From an uncultured Marinobacter sp. (GTDB lineage: Bacteria; Pseudomonadota; Gammaproteobacteria; Pseudomonadales; Oleiphilaceae): DNA of 64,000 nucleotides. This document shows, piece by piece, positions 9,795-17,910 of the stretch. Position 1 is the first letter of the stretch. Each line of letters begins with the position of its first letter. Where the stretch lies: the NCBI RefSeq assembly GCF_946886895.1, contig NZ_CAMPJO010000001.1:124001-188000 (forward strand), read 5' to 3'. Made by a program: the position numbers and the translations under genes. Under the pieces are notes generated by a model that had not been told where the DNA came from, searched no databases, and worked only from the letters and a program-made list of their open reading frames with translations.

Positions 9795-11978
9795 ATGAAA
9801 GCCGTCCGTTATGTGCTGATCGCCATTGTTGCACTGATCGTGCTTGCCGTGGCCGCCGTGGCCATCGCCATGGCCGTGATCAATCCCAACGACTACAAAC
9901 CCCAGATTGAGCAGGCCGTAGAGAAACAGACCAACCTCGACCTGATTCTCGAAGGTGACATCGGCTGGTCTTTCATCCCGTTGGGGCTGGAACTGAACAA
10001 TGTCGAAGCCACTCTGGACGGCGACCGGCTGGTCGCCCTGGACAGGCTGGTGGCGCAGGTGGATTTCTGGTCACTGATTGCCATGTCTCCACAGGTCGAC
10101 ACCTTTGTGCTTGATGGCCTTGATGCCCGCCTGGTGGTGAATGAGCAGGGTGTGGGCAACTGGACCCGGATCATGCCTGAGCCTGCCAGTGGTGACCAAC
10201 AGGCGGCCGGCGATACATCCGGACAGCCACCGGAAGCAGCTGGACAACCGGCGGAACCGTCCGGCAACGCAGAGCCCCTGAACTTCAATGTGGAAAATGT
10301 TCAGATCAGCAACGCCCAGGTGCACTACACCGACAAAACCACCGGCCAGGCCGTGACCCTGGAAGACTTCACCGTGAACGCCAGCGACATTACGCTCGGC
10401 TCCGAGTTCCCCCTGGAGATCCGCTTCCGCGTCGCCACCGCGAAACCTGTCTTCGAAGTGGACGGCACGATCAATGCCCGCCTGGCGGCCAATGAAGCCC
10501 TGAACGAGTTCGCGGTGTCTGGCCTGAACGCGGTTTTCGACATGACCGGCGAGCCGTTTGGCGGCAAGTCCGTTACCGCGAAACTGGCCGGTTCCGCCAC
10601 AGCCAATCTCGAGAACGAAACCGCAACCCTGAGCGATTTCACGGCCAGCCTCGCCAACCTGTCGCTTAACACCAGCCTGAATGTAAAAGGCTTTGGCGAT
10701 AAGCCCGCCCTCGACGGCACCCTGGCCATCGACGAGTTTTCCCTGAAAACCTTGCTGGACAACCTGGGCCAGCCCGCCATCGAAACCCGCGATCCGGACG
10801 TACTGACCGCCCTCGCCTTCTCCACCGGCATTGGCGGCCCAGCCGGCAAAATCGAACTGAGCGACCTGTCCCTCAAACTGGATAACACCAGCTTCACGGG
10901 TTCTGGCAGCTATACCCTGGCCAACAGTGGTGTGGTGTTTAACCTCCAGGGCGACAAGCTGAACGCCGACCGTTACCTGCCGCCAAAGGCGGAAACAGCG
11001 GACGCGGAGACGGCGACGGCCGCTGCGGAAAACAAAACCACCTCCGGCCCGGAAAGCGACCTGCTGCCACTGGAGACACTCCGCACCCTGCTGCTGGACA
11101 TCGATGTCGGGCTGGGCCAGTTGATCGTCAGCAACCTGACCATCAACGAGATCAAGGCCAGCACAACGGCGAAGAATGGCCTGCTGAAAGTGGATGAGTT
11201 CAGCGGCAAGCTCTACGAGGGCAGCTTCGGCGCCAATGTCACCATTGACGCCCGCACCGACACACCCAAGTGGACTGTCGGCTCGGATGTGAGCAACGTA
11301 CAAACACTGCCACTGCTCACCGACCTGGCGGAACTGACCATGCTTTCCGGCGGCGCCAACATCAAGATCAATGCCACCACCACCGGCAACCGCCTGTCCG
11401 CACTGCGCAGCAACGCCGATGGCCAGATCACCTTCAACCTGGCCGAAGGCGAGTTCCGGGAACTCAATCTCACCCGCATGGCCTGCCAGGGCATCGCCCT
11501 GGCCAATCAGGAGCAGCTGAGCACCACGGACTGGGGCACCACCACGCCATTCAACGACATGCGGGGCACGCTGGACATCAACGGCAACGTGCTGAACAAC
11601 ACCAGCCTGGTGGCCGCCCTGGCGGGCATGAAGCTGGAAGGCAACGGCACCGTGGATATGGCCCAGAGCCTGCTCAATTACGAGCTGGGTCTGCGCATCG
11701 TGGGCGAAATCCATCGCGACAAAGCCTGCCGGGTCACCGAGTACGTGAAAAACGCCGTGATCCCCGTGGAATGCCGGGGCAACTTCTCGGAAAACCCCGC
11801 CAAGCTCTGCTCTTTCGACGGCTCTCGCTTCCGGGACACCCTGACCACCATGGCCAAAAACGCCGCCAAGGCCAAGGTTGAGGAAAAAGTGGACGAGGCC
11901 AAGGCCAAAGCCGAGGAAAAGGTGAAAGAGAAGCTGCAGGACGAACTCGGCGACAAACTCAAGGGCCTGTTCAAGTAA
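9795..11978 (+). CDS. AsmA-family protein
   Basis: A 727-residue inner-membrane-anchored periplasmic protein of the AsmA/YhdP-type family, implicated in phospholipid transport to, and assembly of, the outer membrane. One N-terminal membrane helix (about residues 7-30, LIAIVALIVLAVAAVAIAMA) is followed by INPNDYKPQIEQAVEKQTN and the typical AsmA start motif LILEGDIGWSFIPLGLELNN. The C-terminal AsmA_2-like region is followed by a charged Lys/Glu/Ala-rich helix (AKAKVEEKVDEAKAKAEEK). A clear AGGAAGG lies before ATG 9795. The stop overlaps the mutY start by one base (TAATG). Confidence 0.92.
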   Translation: MKAVRYVLIAIVALIVLAVAAVAIAMAVINPNDYKPQIEQAVEKQTNLDLILEGDIGWSFIPLGLELNNVEATLDGDRLVALDRLVAQVDFWSLIAMSPQVDTFVLDGLDARLVVNEQGVGNWTRIMPEPASGDQQAAGDTSGQPPEAAGQPAEPSGNAEPLNFNVENVQISNAQVHYTDKTTGQAVTLEDFTVNASDITLGSEFPLEIRFRVATAKPVFEVDGTINARLAANEALNEFAVSGLNAVFDMTGEPFGGKSVTAKLAGSATANLENETATLSDFTASLANLSLNTSLNVKGFGDKPALDGTLAIDEFSLKTLLDNLGQPAIETRDPDVLTALAFSTGIGGPAGKIELSDLSLKLDNTSFTGSGSYTLANSGVVFNLQGDKLNADRYLPPKAETADAETATAAAENKTTSGPESDLLPLETLRTLLLDIDVGLGQLIVSNLTINEIKASTTAKNGLLKVDEFSGKLYEGSFGANVTIDARTDTPKWTVGSDVSNVQTLPLLTDLAELTMLSGGANIKINATTTGNRLSALRSNADGQITFNLAEGEFRELNLTRMACQGIALANQEQLSTTDWGTTTPFNDMRGTLDINGNVLNNTSLVAALAGMKLEGNGTVDMAQSLLNYELGLRIVGEIHRDKACRVTEYVKNAVIPVECRGNFSENPAKLCSFDGSRFRDTLTTMAKNAAKAKVEEKVDEAKAKAEEKVKEKLQDELGDKLKGLFK

Positions 11979-13042
11979 TGACAGACCACTTCGCCGACAA
12001 CCTTCTTGCCTGGTATGACCAGCACGGCAGGCACGACCTGCCGTGGCACCATAACCGCACCCCTTACCGGGTGTGGGTGTCAGAGATCATGCTGCAGCAA
12101 ACCCAGGTAACCACGGTTATCCCCTACTTCCAGGCGTTCATGGAACGCTTTCCGGATGTGCGTGCGCTGGCCGGGGCGCCGGTGGACGACGTACTCAGCC
12201 ACTGGTCCGGCCTTGGCTACTACGCCCGCGCCCGCAACCTGCAAAAGGCCGCCATCGCGGTTGTCACCAACCATAGTGGCGAATTTCCCGACGATCAGGA
12301 CGCCCTGGAATCGCTGACCGGCATTGGCCGGTCCACGGCCGCCGCTATCCTCGCCCAGGCCTTCGGCAAACGCGCCACCATTCTTGATGGCAACGTGAAA
12401 CGGGTACTGGCCCGTTACCACGCCATCCCGGGCTGGCCCGGCCAGACCGCCGTGCTCAACCAGCTCTGGGCCCACGCCGAAACCCACACTCCCCATACGC
12501 GGGTGCGGGACTACACCCAGGCAATCATGGATCTGGGCGCCATGGTGTGCACCCGCAGCCGGCCGGCCTGTGACACCTGCCCGCTGCAATCCGGCTGCCA
12601 GGCCCATGCCCGGCGTGAGACCCACCTCTACCCGGGCGCCAAACCGAAAAAGGACAAACCGGAGAAAACCACCTGGATGGTGATCCTTGAAGATGGCGAC
12701 GGCCACATCCTGCTTGAACGGCGCCCGCCCAGTGGCATCTGGGGGGGCCTGTGGAGCCTTCCGGAACTGGACCCGGCCTTCGGCGCCGACGAACTCCAGG
12801 ACGCCTGCGAACAACACCTGGGCCTGGACTGCAGCAAACCGGAACTGATCAGCGGCTTCCGCCACACCTTTTCCCACTACCACCTGCACATCCAGCCGGC
12901 GCGGCTGACCGTAACCGGGCAAACCCACCTCGCGGACCGCGACCACCTCCGGTGGCTGCACCGCCAGGACGCCCTGACACTCGGCCTGCCTGCCCCCATC
13001 CGCACCTTGCTGACCGAACCGGAACAAACCGCCCTGCTCTGA
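11978..13042 (+). CDS. mutY: A/G-specific adenine glycosylase MutY
   Basis: Removes adenine mispaired with 8-oxoguanine. A 354-residue protein of typical length with an N-terminal endonuclease-III-like fold ([15 protein letters not shown]), helix-hairpin-helix [14 protein letters not shown], catalytic Asp region MDLGAMVC, a 4Fe-4S cluster motif C-x6-C-x2-C-x5-C ([17 protein letters not shown], about residues 190-206), and a C-terminal NUDIX-like domain for 8-oxoG recognition (from about residue 230). It is translationally coupled to asmA (TAATG) and followed by yggX, a common order. Confidence 0.97.
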   Translation: MTDHFADNLLAWYDQHGRHDLPWHHNRTPYRVWVSEIMLQQTQVTTVIPYFQAFMERFPDVRALAGAPVDDVLSHWSGLGYYARARNLQKAAIAVVTNHSGEFPDDQDALESLTGIGRSTAAAILAQAFGKRATILDGNVKRVLARYHAIPGWPGQTAVLNQLWAHAETHTPHTRVRDYTQAIMDLGAMVCTRSRPACDTCPLQSGCQAHARRETHLYPGAKPKKDKPEKTTWMVILEDGDGHILLERRPPSGIWGGLWSLPELDPAFGADELQDACEQHLGLDCSKPELISGFRHTFSHYHLHIQPARLTVTGQTHLADRDHLRWLHRQDALTLGLPAPIRTLLTEPEQTALL

Positions 13043-13119
13043 CCGACCAGCGCCGGGCTTATTCCCCGGGCACGATCTGTTATCATCAGCGCCACCAAAT
13101 CACGCCAACAGGAGCCACC

Positions 13120-13392
13120 ATGAGCCGCACCGTGTTCTGCCGCAAATACCAGAAAGAACTGGATGGCCTGGATTTCCCGCCCATGCCCGGCGCCACAGGC
13201 CAGGACATCTTCGAGAACGTTTCAAAACAGGCGTGGGAAGAATGGCAGGCTCAGCAAACCATGCTGATCAACGAAAAACACCTGAGCCTGATGGACCCGA
13301 ACACCCGCAAATACCTGCAGGCCCAGATGCAGCATTTCTTTAACAACGAACCCTTCGACCAGGCCGAAGGCTACGTGCCACCGGAGCAGTAA
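13120..13392 (+). CDS. Oxidative damage protection protein YggX (Fe-S trafficking)
   Basis: A 90-residue cytosolic protein of the YggX family, linked to iron-sulfur cluster protection and oxidative stress resistance. It starts [20 protein letters not shown] with the conserved Cys at residue 7, and has the conserved [18 protein letters not shown] and a C-terminal YVPPEQ. GGAG lies 6 nt before ATG 13120. The mutY-yggX order is widely conserved and probably one transcript, since MutY also carries a 4Fe-4S cluster. Confidence 0.95.
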   Translation: MSRTVFCRKYQKELDGLDFPPMPGATGQDIFENVSKQAWEEWQAQQTMLINEKHLSLMDPNTRKYLQAQMQHFFNNEPFDQAEGYVPPEQ

Positions 13393-13453
13393 ACCCCCGG
13401 TGGTCAAAGCCTGATCAGCCCTGAAAAGATTCGGAAATTTTTACCGCCCAGCC

Positions 13454-13482
13454 TTGACTCAAAACATCGAAACCGGTTTAAT
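13454..13482 (+). promoter_or_regulatory. Promoter of tRNA-Phe
   Basis: -35 TTGACT (13454-13459), a 17-bp spacer and -10 TTTAAT (13477-13482) lie 31 bp before the mature tRNA. The bases after the -10 are GC-rich (AGCGCCCC), the discriminator type of growth-rate-controlled stable RNA promoters. Confidence 0.75.
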
Positions 13483-13513
13483 AGCGCCCCGTTGCACAGC
13501 AGTCCCGCAACGC

Positions 13514-13589
13514 GCCCGGATAGCTCAGTCGGTAGAGCAGGGGATTGAAAATCCCCGTGTCGGTGGTTCGATTCCGCCTCCGGGCACCA
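13514..13589 (+). tRNA. tRNA-Phe (anticodon GAA)
   Basis: A 76-nt cloverleaf with encoded CCA: acceptor GCCCGGA pairs with TCCGGGC; D-arm around AGCTCAGTCGGTAGAGC; anticodon stem GGGGA / TCCCC with loop TTGAAAA, anticodon GAA at 13547-13549; T-arm with GGTTCGATTCC. The 3' end faces an AT-richer accessory segment, a common integration site, but no integrase gene and no repeated tRNA 3' end was seen in the window. Confidence 0.97.
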
Positions 13590-13603
13590 AGATTCAACGA
13601 CTT

Positions 13604-13622
13604 AGCCCGCCTTGTGCGGGCT
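13604..13622 (+). terminator. Rho-independent terminator after tRNA-Phe
   Basis: Stem AGCCCGC / GCGGGCT with a 5-nt loop, followed by TTGTTGTTT, 15 bp after the tRNA CCA end. Confidence 0.8.
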
Positions 13623-13721
13623 TTGTTGTTTCTGGGATTCCGATTTGTAAGCAAATTCCTGTATCCCTGACGCACTATTTTATTAAAGTTTGACGCCCCC
13701 TACCGATTTGGCGACGATACT

Positions 13722-13727
13722 TATAAT
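13722..13727 (+). promoter_or_regulatory. Candidate -10 box of the GHKL/STAS cassette
   Basis: TATAAT at 13722-13727, about 72 bp before the first start codon of the cassette. No -35 at normal spacing was found (TTGACG at 13690-13695 is too far), so this is tentative. Confidence 0.35.
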
Positions 13728-13798
13728 TGGACTGTCGCTCTGTATACCGCTTCTCAGAGTGGCAATGCTTGAGCTACCACCTCGGCACAGGAAAGACT

Positions 13799-14929
13799 GT
13801 GAAGAAGTACACCAAAAAACAAAGAAAAAACGATGTAAACCGCACCTATCTACAAAGAAAGCTTGGTTACAAGTTCTATGCTCGTGAATCCAGGAGATCG
13901 AGGAATAGAAGGGAACACCTCTTCCGGACAATAAATAGAAACATTGACAGGCTTATTGAAGAGGGCTTAAACGCAAGCTCGAATACTGATGGTCGAGTGG
14001 TTCTCAATTTACCTGTGAAGATGAATCTTTCCTCCAATTATAATGAGACCATGCGTTACATAAACGCTATTCGCGCCCTATCCCATAACCCTAGGTCAGC
14101 CAGATACTACCGCCTTGCATCAGTCAGGTTTGATGCATTAAAAGACATTTCTTCGTCTGCTGCTCTACTTTTAACATCCGAACTTTCACGGTGGGACGAC
14201 AGCATTCGAAATAGCCTCACGCCGCAGACCCACAACTGGGATCCAATCATATTTGAGAAATTCCGTTCGCTAGGATTTTTTAATCTTTTCCGGAAAGCTA
14301 GCGTGAGTGCACCGAGTGATCAAAAGGAGTCTGACGTTCACTTCGTTAAATACATAAAAGGCAACCACGAAGACAAGGACTACCGCCGACTCCGTCGCCA
14401 GCTTCTTCAAATAATAGGTGAAAAAGTTAAGAAGTGGCCCCTTCTACATGGCGGACTTGATGAAGCCATAACAAACGTCTGTCACCATGCATATCCGAGC
14501 ACACTGAAAATCCGAGAGAAAGACAAAAACTGGTATTTGACTGGCGCGTTCAACGAAAAGACAAGAGAGCTTAAGATAGTTTTTTGCGATCAAGGGATCG
14601 GTGTACCAGCCTCTCTACCAACGTCCAAAATCTGGGAGAAGGTTCTCGAGTCAATCTCTTCGTTACCGTCTGTTAATCGAAGAAAGCATGCCACCTTGCT
14701 AAAAGCTGCGATGGAGGTCAGTAGGACAAGTACGGACCAAAACGATCGTGGCAAAGGATTGCCGGACATGAAAGAATTCATCAGAGAACGGGGAGCTGGC
14801 TACCTAGCCCTGATGAGCGGACACGGGCTTTACAAGCTAACCGTCAATGGTAGCGGTGAAGCCAACAAAACGGACATCTTGGACTATCCGGTAAAAGGGA
14901 CTTTGATCATATGGAGAGTTCAGCTTTGA
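13799..14929 (+). CDS. GHKL-type ATP-binding protein, first gene of an unrecognised cassette
   Basis: 376 residues from GTG 13799, chosen because AGGA lies about 6 nt upstream; the frame is open back to TTG 13727. The N-terminal part is basic (KKYTKKQRKNDVNRTY, then SRRSRNRREHLF) and the middle matches no family I know. The C-terminal third shows the boxes of a histidine-kinase-like ATPase: N-box GGLDEAITNVCHHAYP (Glu and Asn), G1 box FCDQGIGVPAS, G2 box GKGLPDMKEFI, and a closing GTLIIWRV strand. No phospho-acceptor His domain is visible. The gene is AT-richer than the backbone. It sits 10 bp before a DUF4325 STAS-like gene. This pairing resembles an anti-sigma-kinase/antagonist switch (inference). 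Confidence 0.8.
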   Translation: MKKYTKKQRKNDVNRTYLQRKLGYKFYARESRRSRNRREHLFRTINRNIDRLIEEGLNASSNTDGRVVLNLPVKMNLSSNYNETMRYINAIRALSHNPRSARYYRLASVRFDALKDISSSAALLLTSELSRWDDSIRNSLTPQTHNWDPIIFEKFRSLGFFNLFRKASVSAPSDQKESDVHFVKYIKGNHEDKDYRRLRRQLLQIIGEKVKKWPLLHGGLDEAITNVCHHAYPSTLKIREKDKNWYLTGAFNEKTRELKIVFCDQGIGVPASLPTSKIWEKVLESISSLPSVNRRKHATLLKAAMEVSRTSTDQNDRGKGLPDMKEFIRERGAGYLALMSGHGLYKLTVNGSGEANKTDILDYPVKGTLIIWRVQL

Positions 14930-14939
14930 GGTATACACT

Positions 14940-15293
14940 ATGCAAAGCATAAATGTAGGAAAGGACTTTTCTGACCACCCCATTGGTCGGTATCGGGACG
15001 ATGGCCCAGAAAGTGGAGAAGTCTTCAGGGAAGACGTACTAATTCCCAAGCTTCAACTACTCAAAGGCTCGGAAAAGTTAGAAATCATACTCGATGACGA
15101 TGTTGAGGGATACGGTTCATCATTTCTGGTTGAAGCTTTTGCGGGCGTTGTTAAGGTTGGTTTTATGACCTCAGAACAATTACTGGAAAAGTTGACTTTT
15201 AAATACTCTGACGAGGACTTTGAGTTTTTTGAGAAAAAGATCAAGGAGTATATTTCCGAAGCCTCAACTGGAAGTGCTAAAGGAAGCCGGTAA
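14940..15293 (+). CDS. STAS-like domain protein (DUF4325)
   Basis: A 117-residue protein like the DUF4325 STAS-like family, which is often encoded beside GHKL ATPases. It has the typical central strand-helix stretch KLEIILDDDVEGYGSSFLVEAFAGVVK, and ends in a charged helix (DFEFFEKKIKEYI). STAS domains bind partner proteins and, in sigma-factor control, are phosphorylated on Ser or Thr by a GHKL kinase; Ser135-type residues here would be in the GYGSSFL loop (inference). GAGG lies 8 nt before ATG 14940 and overlaps the stop of the ATPase gene. The stop overlaps the next start by one base (TAATG). Confidence 0.75.
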   Translation: MQSINVGKDFSDHPIGRYRDDGPESGEVFREDVLIPKLQLLKGSEKLEIILDDDVEGYGSSFLVEAFAGVVKVGFMTSEQLLEKLTFKYSDEDFEFFEKKIKEYISEASTGSAKGSR

Positions 15294-15817
15294 TGGAAGA
15301 TGAGTTACTTAAAACAATTATAAATCAGGGCGAATCGATCAAGGCTTTAATCTTAGCTAACAGTGAGTCATCTCATTTACGGTTTCTATATTTCGCCGGA
15401 ACAAGCCTTATTTCGACTGCTCTAGGCGCCTTACTAGCATACTTGGTCGGCCATTTATCTCACAAAAGACACCTGAAACCTGAGTCAGCAAAGTCCTTCG
15501 TCAAGCTCCTCAATAGATTCGAAGAACAATGTCTAGAGTACTGGAGCAAACCCCATGATCCCAAGGAAAGTCTAATTGAAGAGGCCAAAATAAAGGCTGG
15601 ACACAAACAGCTCAGACTTTATGCCGAATACGGGAATTTTGGATTGAGAAGCTCAAGGAAGCATGAACTCGAAAAGTTGATTTCAAGACTCTTTGACGAG
15701 GCTACTGGCGGAGACTTTGAATCAAAGAAACGTGGACCCTCTCGGACAAGGATCCAGAAAGTCGCAATGATTACCGCATCCATATCCCCGATACTCATCG
15801 AGAAGAGTTTTGAGTAG
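15293..15817 (+). CDS. Single-pass membrane protein, third gene of the cassette
   Basis: A 174-residue protein I do not recognise. It has a short N-terminal helix, one membrane segment (about residues 31-53, FLYFAGTSLISTALGALLAY), and then a mostly helical, basic soluble domain (HLKPESAKSFVKLLNRFEEQ; later SRKHELEKLISRLFDEATGG; SKKRGPSRTRIQK). No enzymatic motif is visible. Its start overlaps the DUF4325 stop (TAATG), so it is translationally coupled to the switch-like pair, and it is the obvious candidate for the output or effector of the module. Base composition is low in GC like its two partners. Confidence 0.65.
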   Translation: MEDELLKTIINQGESIKALILANSESSHLRFLYFAGTSLISTALGALLAYLVGHLSHKRHLKPESAKSFVKLLNRFEEQCLEYWSKPHDPKESLIEEAKIKAGHKQLRLYAEYGNFGLRSSRKHELEKLISRLFDEATGGDFESKKRGPSRTRIQKVAMITASISPILIEKSFE

Positions 15818-15852
15818 ATCGTCAGATATGGCTAATTCATAAAACAATTTAA

Positions 15853-15915
15853 GCTGGCGGGTCCTTCCACCGCATCACCGCCTACCGCGGGGATGATCTA
15901 GAAGAAGGTTCTTAA
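15853..15915 (+). pseudogene. Possible GC-rich gene tail remnant
   Basis: A short stretch much richer in GC than its surroundings reads, in one frame, as about 20 codons ending SFHRITAYRGDDLEEGS and a TAA. It has no start, so it might be the 3' remnant of a backbone gene cut by insertion of the cassette. This rests on composition and an open frame only. Confidence 0.2.
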
Positions 15916-15924
15916 GATAAGAAA

Positions 15925-15947
15925 AAGCCGGGGAATCTCCCCGGCTT
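15925..15947. terminator. Terminator hairpin between the cassette and the BrnA-like gene
   Basis: Stem AAGCCGGGG / CCCCGGCTT with a 5-nt loop, preceded by an A-run and followed by ATTTT. It lies between convergent genes and can serve both strands. Confidence 0.75.
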
Positions 15948-15956
15948 ATTTTGAGA

Positions 15957-16316
15957 CTAACCAACCGCTACGTCTCGATGACCATCGTCAGGATCGCAAG
16001 TGGTTTCACCTTCTTCTCGGCGTCGGACTTCTGCAGATCTCTCGCGCAGGATCTGTTTCTTTTCTGCATCGGCAAACCGCTTCAGAACCTGACGAATGAG
16101 TGGCTGATAGCCTATGCCATTGATCTCTGCAATGTTCTTGAAATCCTCAATCAATGACTTCTGCAGCCTAATCGAAATCATCTGAAGACCAGCGGCGTCA
16201 TTCAGCGTACTTTCATCTATTGGTTCAGCTACAGCAGCAAACTGCTCATCTTCGCCTAAAGTACCGTCTTCCCAGGCTTCTACGGTATCCGGAATCTTCT
16301 TTATTTTGTCGCTCAT
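15957..16316 (-). CDS. BrnA-like / CopG-type antitoxin
   Basis: A 119-residue antitoxin-type protein. I choose ATG 16316, which has GGAG 6 nt upstream; the open frame begins four codons earlier. The central segment MISIRLQKSLIEDFKNIAEI then GYQPLIRQVLKRFADAEKK has the strand-helix-helix form of a ribbon-helix-helix DNA-binding domain (about residues 55-95). The acidic N-terminal part and charged tail are probably the toxin-binding parts. It lies 43 bp after the BrnT-like toxin gene; toxin-first order is typical of brnT-brnA. Confidence 0.7.
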   Translation of the reverse strand: MSDKIKKIPDTVEAWEDGTLGEDEQFAAVAEPIDESTLNDAAGLQMISIRLQKSLIEDFKNIAEINGIGYQPLIRQVLKRFADAEKKQILRERSAEVRRREEGETTCDPDDGHRDVAVG

Positions 16317-16359
16317 ATCTAACTCCAAACGTGATTCAAACTTTCAAAACGCGACAACA

Positions 16360-16644
16360 TCAATTCGACAACCGCTTATACAGAGCCTTTACTTCATCAC
16401 TAGGTTCGTATGCGGTTTTCAGATGGATCTCACCATCTATAAACATATAAACGACTTTCAACTTTCTTCCTCTATCCGTCTCAGATATGAACCACCGAGA
16501 AGGAGGATTCGTCTGGTGCTCAGCGCGCCGATCAATGAGCTCTACACCAGTACGACTAGCGAAACACTCCTGCACCTCCTCCAAGGTAACGTTATGTTTT
16601 GTCGTTATTTTATGCAGTACCTTGGAAGAACAACGTATCTCCAT
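16360..16644 (-). CDS. BrnT-like toxin
   Basis: A 94-residue protein with features of the BrnT/RelE-type toxin fold: a KHNVTLEEVQECFASR segment like the KHGVSFEEA motif of BrnT, then strands (SRWFISETDRGRKLKVVYMF) and a final IHLKTAYEPSDEVKALYKRL helix. BrnT toxins cut mRNA. I place the start at ATG 16644 because AAGGAGG lies 6 nt before it; the frame is open 17 codons further through the operator. It is the first gene of a minus-strand pair with the RHH protein. The assignment to BrnT rather than another RelE-like family is tentative. Confidence 0.6.
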   Translation of the reverse strand: MEIRCSSKVLHKITTKHNVTLEEVQECFASRTGVELIDRRAEHQTNPPSRWFISETDRGRKLKVVYMFIDGEIHLKTAYEPSDEVKALYKRLSN

Positions 16645-16663
16645 GCACATCCTCCTTGATTTT

Positions 16664-16682
16664 GTATATACAAAGTATATAC
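16664..16682. promoter_or_regulatory. Operator: GTATATAC pair upstream of the BrnT-like gene
   Basis: GTATATAC-AAA-GTATATAC: two copies of an 8-bp palindrome 20 bp before the toxin start. The same 8-mer pair stands before the neighbouring vapB (16912-16928), so both operons may be bound by the same or related antitoxins. Confidence 0.6.
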
Positions 16683-16911
16683 GCGAGAGAATCATTATTC
16701 AACCGCGTCGACGTGTCAACGAAATGGCAACAGGTGAACGGTTTTGTGTAGTGGTCTGTGGATCTGAATTTCGATAACCCGCTGTTTTTCTGACTATTGT
16801 GGTTTTGCGTGGTCCTCTGAAAACCCGCCCCAAGGCTCTCATAATCCCATGCCAAACTGAGGCAGTGGTAGCACGCCCAGCTTTAACTGGGTTCACACCT
16901 AAAAATCGTTT
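16683..16911. other. Intergenic space between two divergent toxin-antitoxin operons
   Basis: The 314 bp between the BrnT-like and vapB starts hold the two GTATATAC operators at their ends. In the middle 229 bp I see no convincing gene, RNA or repeat. Confidence 0.5.
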
Positions 16912-16928
16912 GTATATACTGTATATAC
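16912..16928. promoter_or_regulatory. Operator: GTATATAC pair upstream of vapB
   Basis: GTATATAC-T-GTATATAC lies 31-47 bp before the vapB start, a second copy of the double palindrome found before the BrnT-like gene, with a 1-bp in place of a 3-bp spacer. Confidence 0.6.
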
Positions 16929-16958
16929 CTTGGTGAAGATGATCGTGGAGGTAGCACC

Positions 16959-17198
16959 ATGGCAACCACAAAAATATTCAAGTCCGGCAACTCGTGGGCT
17001 GTGCGCATTCCCGCAGATATGGCCTACGAACGCCCGGATGTCGAGCTGACCGTCGAACGTGTCGGTGACGAAATCCGTATTCGCCCGGCACGGCGTTTGA
17101 CTGGGCTCGCCGACAAGTTCCACGGCTTTGCCGCTGATTTCATGGAAGATCGGGAAGGCGAGGAAGGCGAGGAAGGCCAGGAGCGTGAGGGGCTATGA
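16959..17198 (+). CDS. VapB-type antitoxin (AbrB/MazE fold)
   Basis: A 79-residue antitoxin with an N-terminal swapped-hairpin AbrB domain (TKIFKSGNSWAVRIPADM, VELTVERVGDEIRIRPA) that binds the operator. The tail is short and acidic (EDREGEEGEEGQEREG) and probably folds onto the toxin. GGAGG stands 7 nt before ATG 16959. It overlaps vapC by 4 nt (ATGA). Confidence 0.88.
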   Translation: MATTKIFKSGNSWAVRIPADMAYERPDVELTVERVGDEIRIRPARRLTGLADKFHGFAADFMEDREGEEGEEGQEREGL

Positions 17199-17599
17199 AG
17201 TACCTGTTGGACACGAATATCTGTATTTACCTGATGAAGCATGAAGTTCCAGCGGCAAAAGAGCGGTTTGAACAATGCTTCTATGGCGATGTGGCTATCT
17301 CTGCCATTACCCTGGCCGAGCTGCAGTACGGTATTGAATGCAAGCCAGAGAACCGGGAGCAGAACGAGAAGGCCCTGGAACGACTACGGGCGGATCTGGT
17401 GGTTGCACCCTTCGATGACGATGCAGCCATTGCCTATGGCCGGCTGAGGGCCGGCATTCCCCGTGATCAACGCCGCAAGGACGCACTGGACAAACTGATA
17501 GCGAGTCACGCGGTCGCCCTGAGTGCGGTTCTGGTTACAAATAACGAGGATGGCTTTAACCGTTACCCCGGCGTGACCATTGAGAACTGGACCCGATAG
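17195..17599 (+). CDS. VapC-type PIN-domain ribonuclease toxin
   Basis: A 134-residue PIN-domain protein. Acidic residues of the Mg-binding site are visible: Asp6 in YLLDTNICIY, Glu in ITLAELQYGIE (about 43), Asp in KDALDKLIASHA (about 96), and the Asn/Asp cluster LVTNNEDGFNRYPG. VapC enzymes cleave tRNA or rRNA and are held inactive by VapB. The start overlaps the vapB stop, so the pair is coupled. Confidence 0.92.
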   Translation: MKYLLDTNICIYLMKHEVPAAKERFEQCFYGDVAISAITLAELQYGIECKPENREQNEKALERLRADLVVAPFDDDAAIAYGRLRAGIPRDQRRKDALDKLIASHAVALSAVLVTNNEDGFNRYPGVTIENWTR

Positions 17600-17676
17600 A
17601 GAGGCGAAATCCTCCCCTCGGCGTGAGAACAACGGGTAGCAAAATCTCTCACCAAAGATTTCCGTAAAACCACCTC

Positions 17677-17832
17677 TCAGGCAGCCTTGCGGAAATCCTC
17701 GGCTCGAAGGTTCTTGTTCCGCTGGCGCTTGTACTTTGTTTTATCCTCAACCACCCGCATCTGATATTTCGGGGTTTTCAGCTCGCGTTTGAGGGCGCTT
17801 TCCTGTGTGGGCATTGCCCGTTTTTTAGCCAT
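17677..17832 (-). CDS. Small basic protein of unknown function
   Basis: A 51-residue, strongly basic protein (MAKKRAMPTQESALKRELK...) ending in RQRNKNLRAEDFRKAA. The start ATG 17832 has AAGGAGG 7 nt upstream, which makes a real gene likely. No domain recognised. The charge suggests contact with nucleic acid. It lies downstream of the parA gene on the same strand, 78 bp on. Confidence 0.6.
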   Translation of the reverse strand: MAKKRAMPTQESALKRELKTPKYQMRVVEDKTKYKRQRNKNLRAEDFRKAA

Positions 17833-17910
17833 GATATTGCCTCCTTCCGGCGTTTTCATGGAGTGGATGGCCAGTCTAGCAGATTCCGTTCATTCTTTAC
17901 GGCTCCAGTA

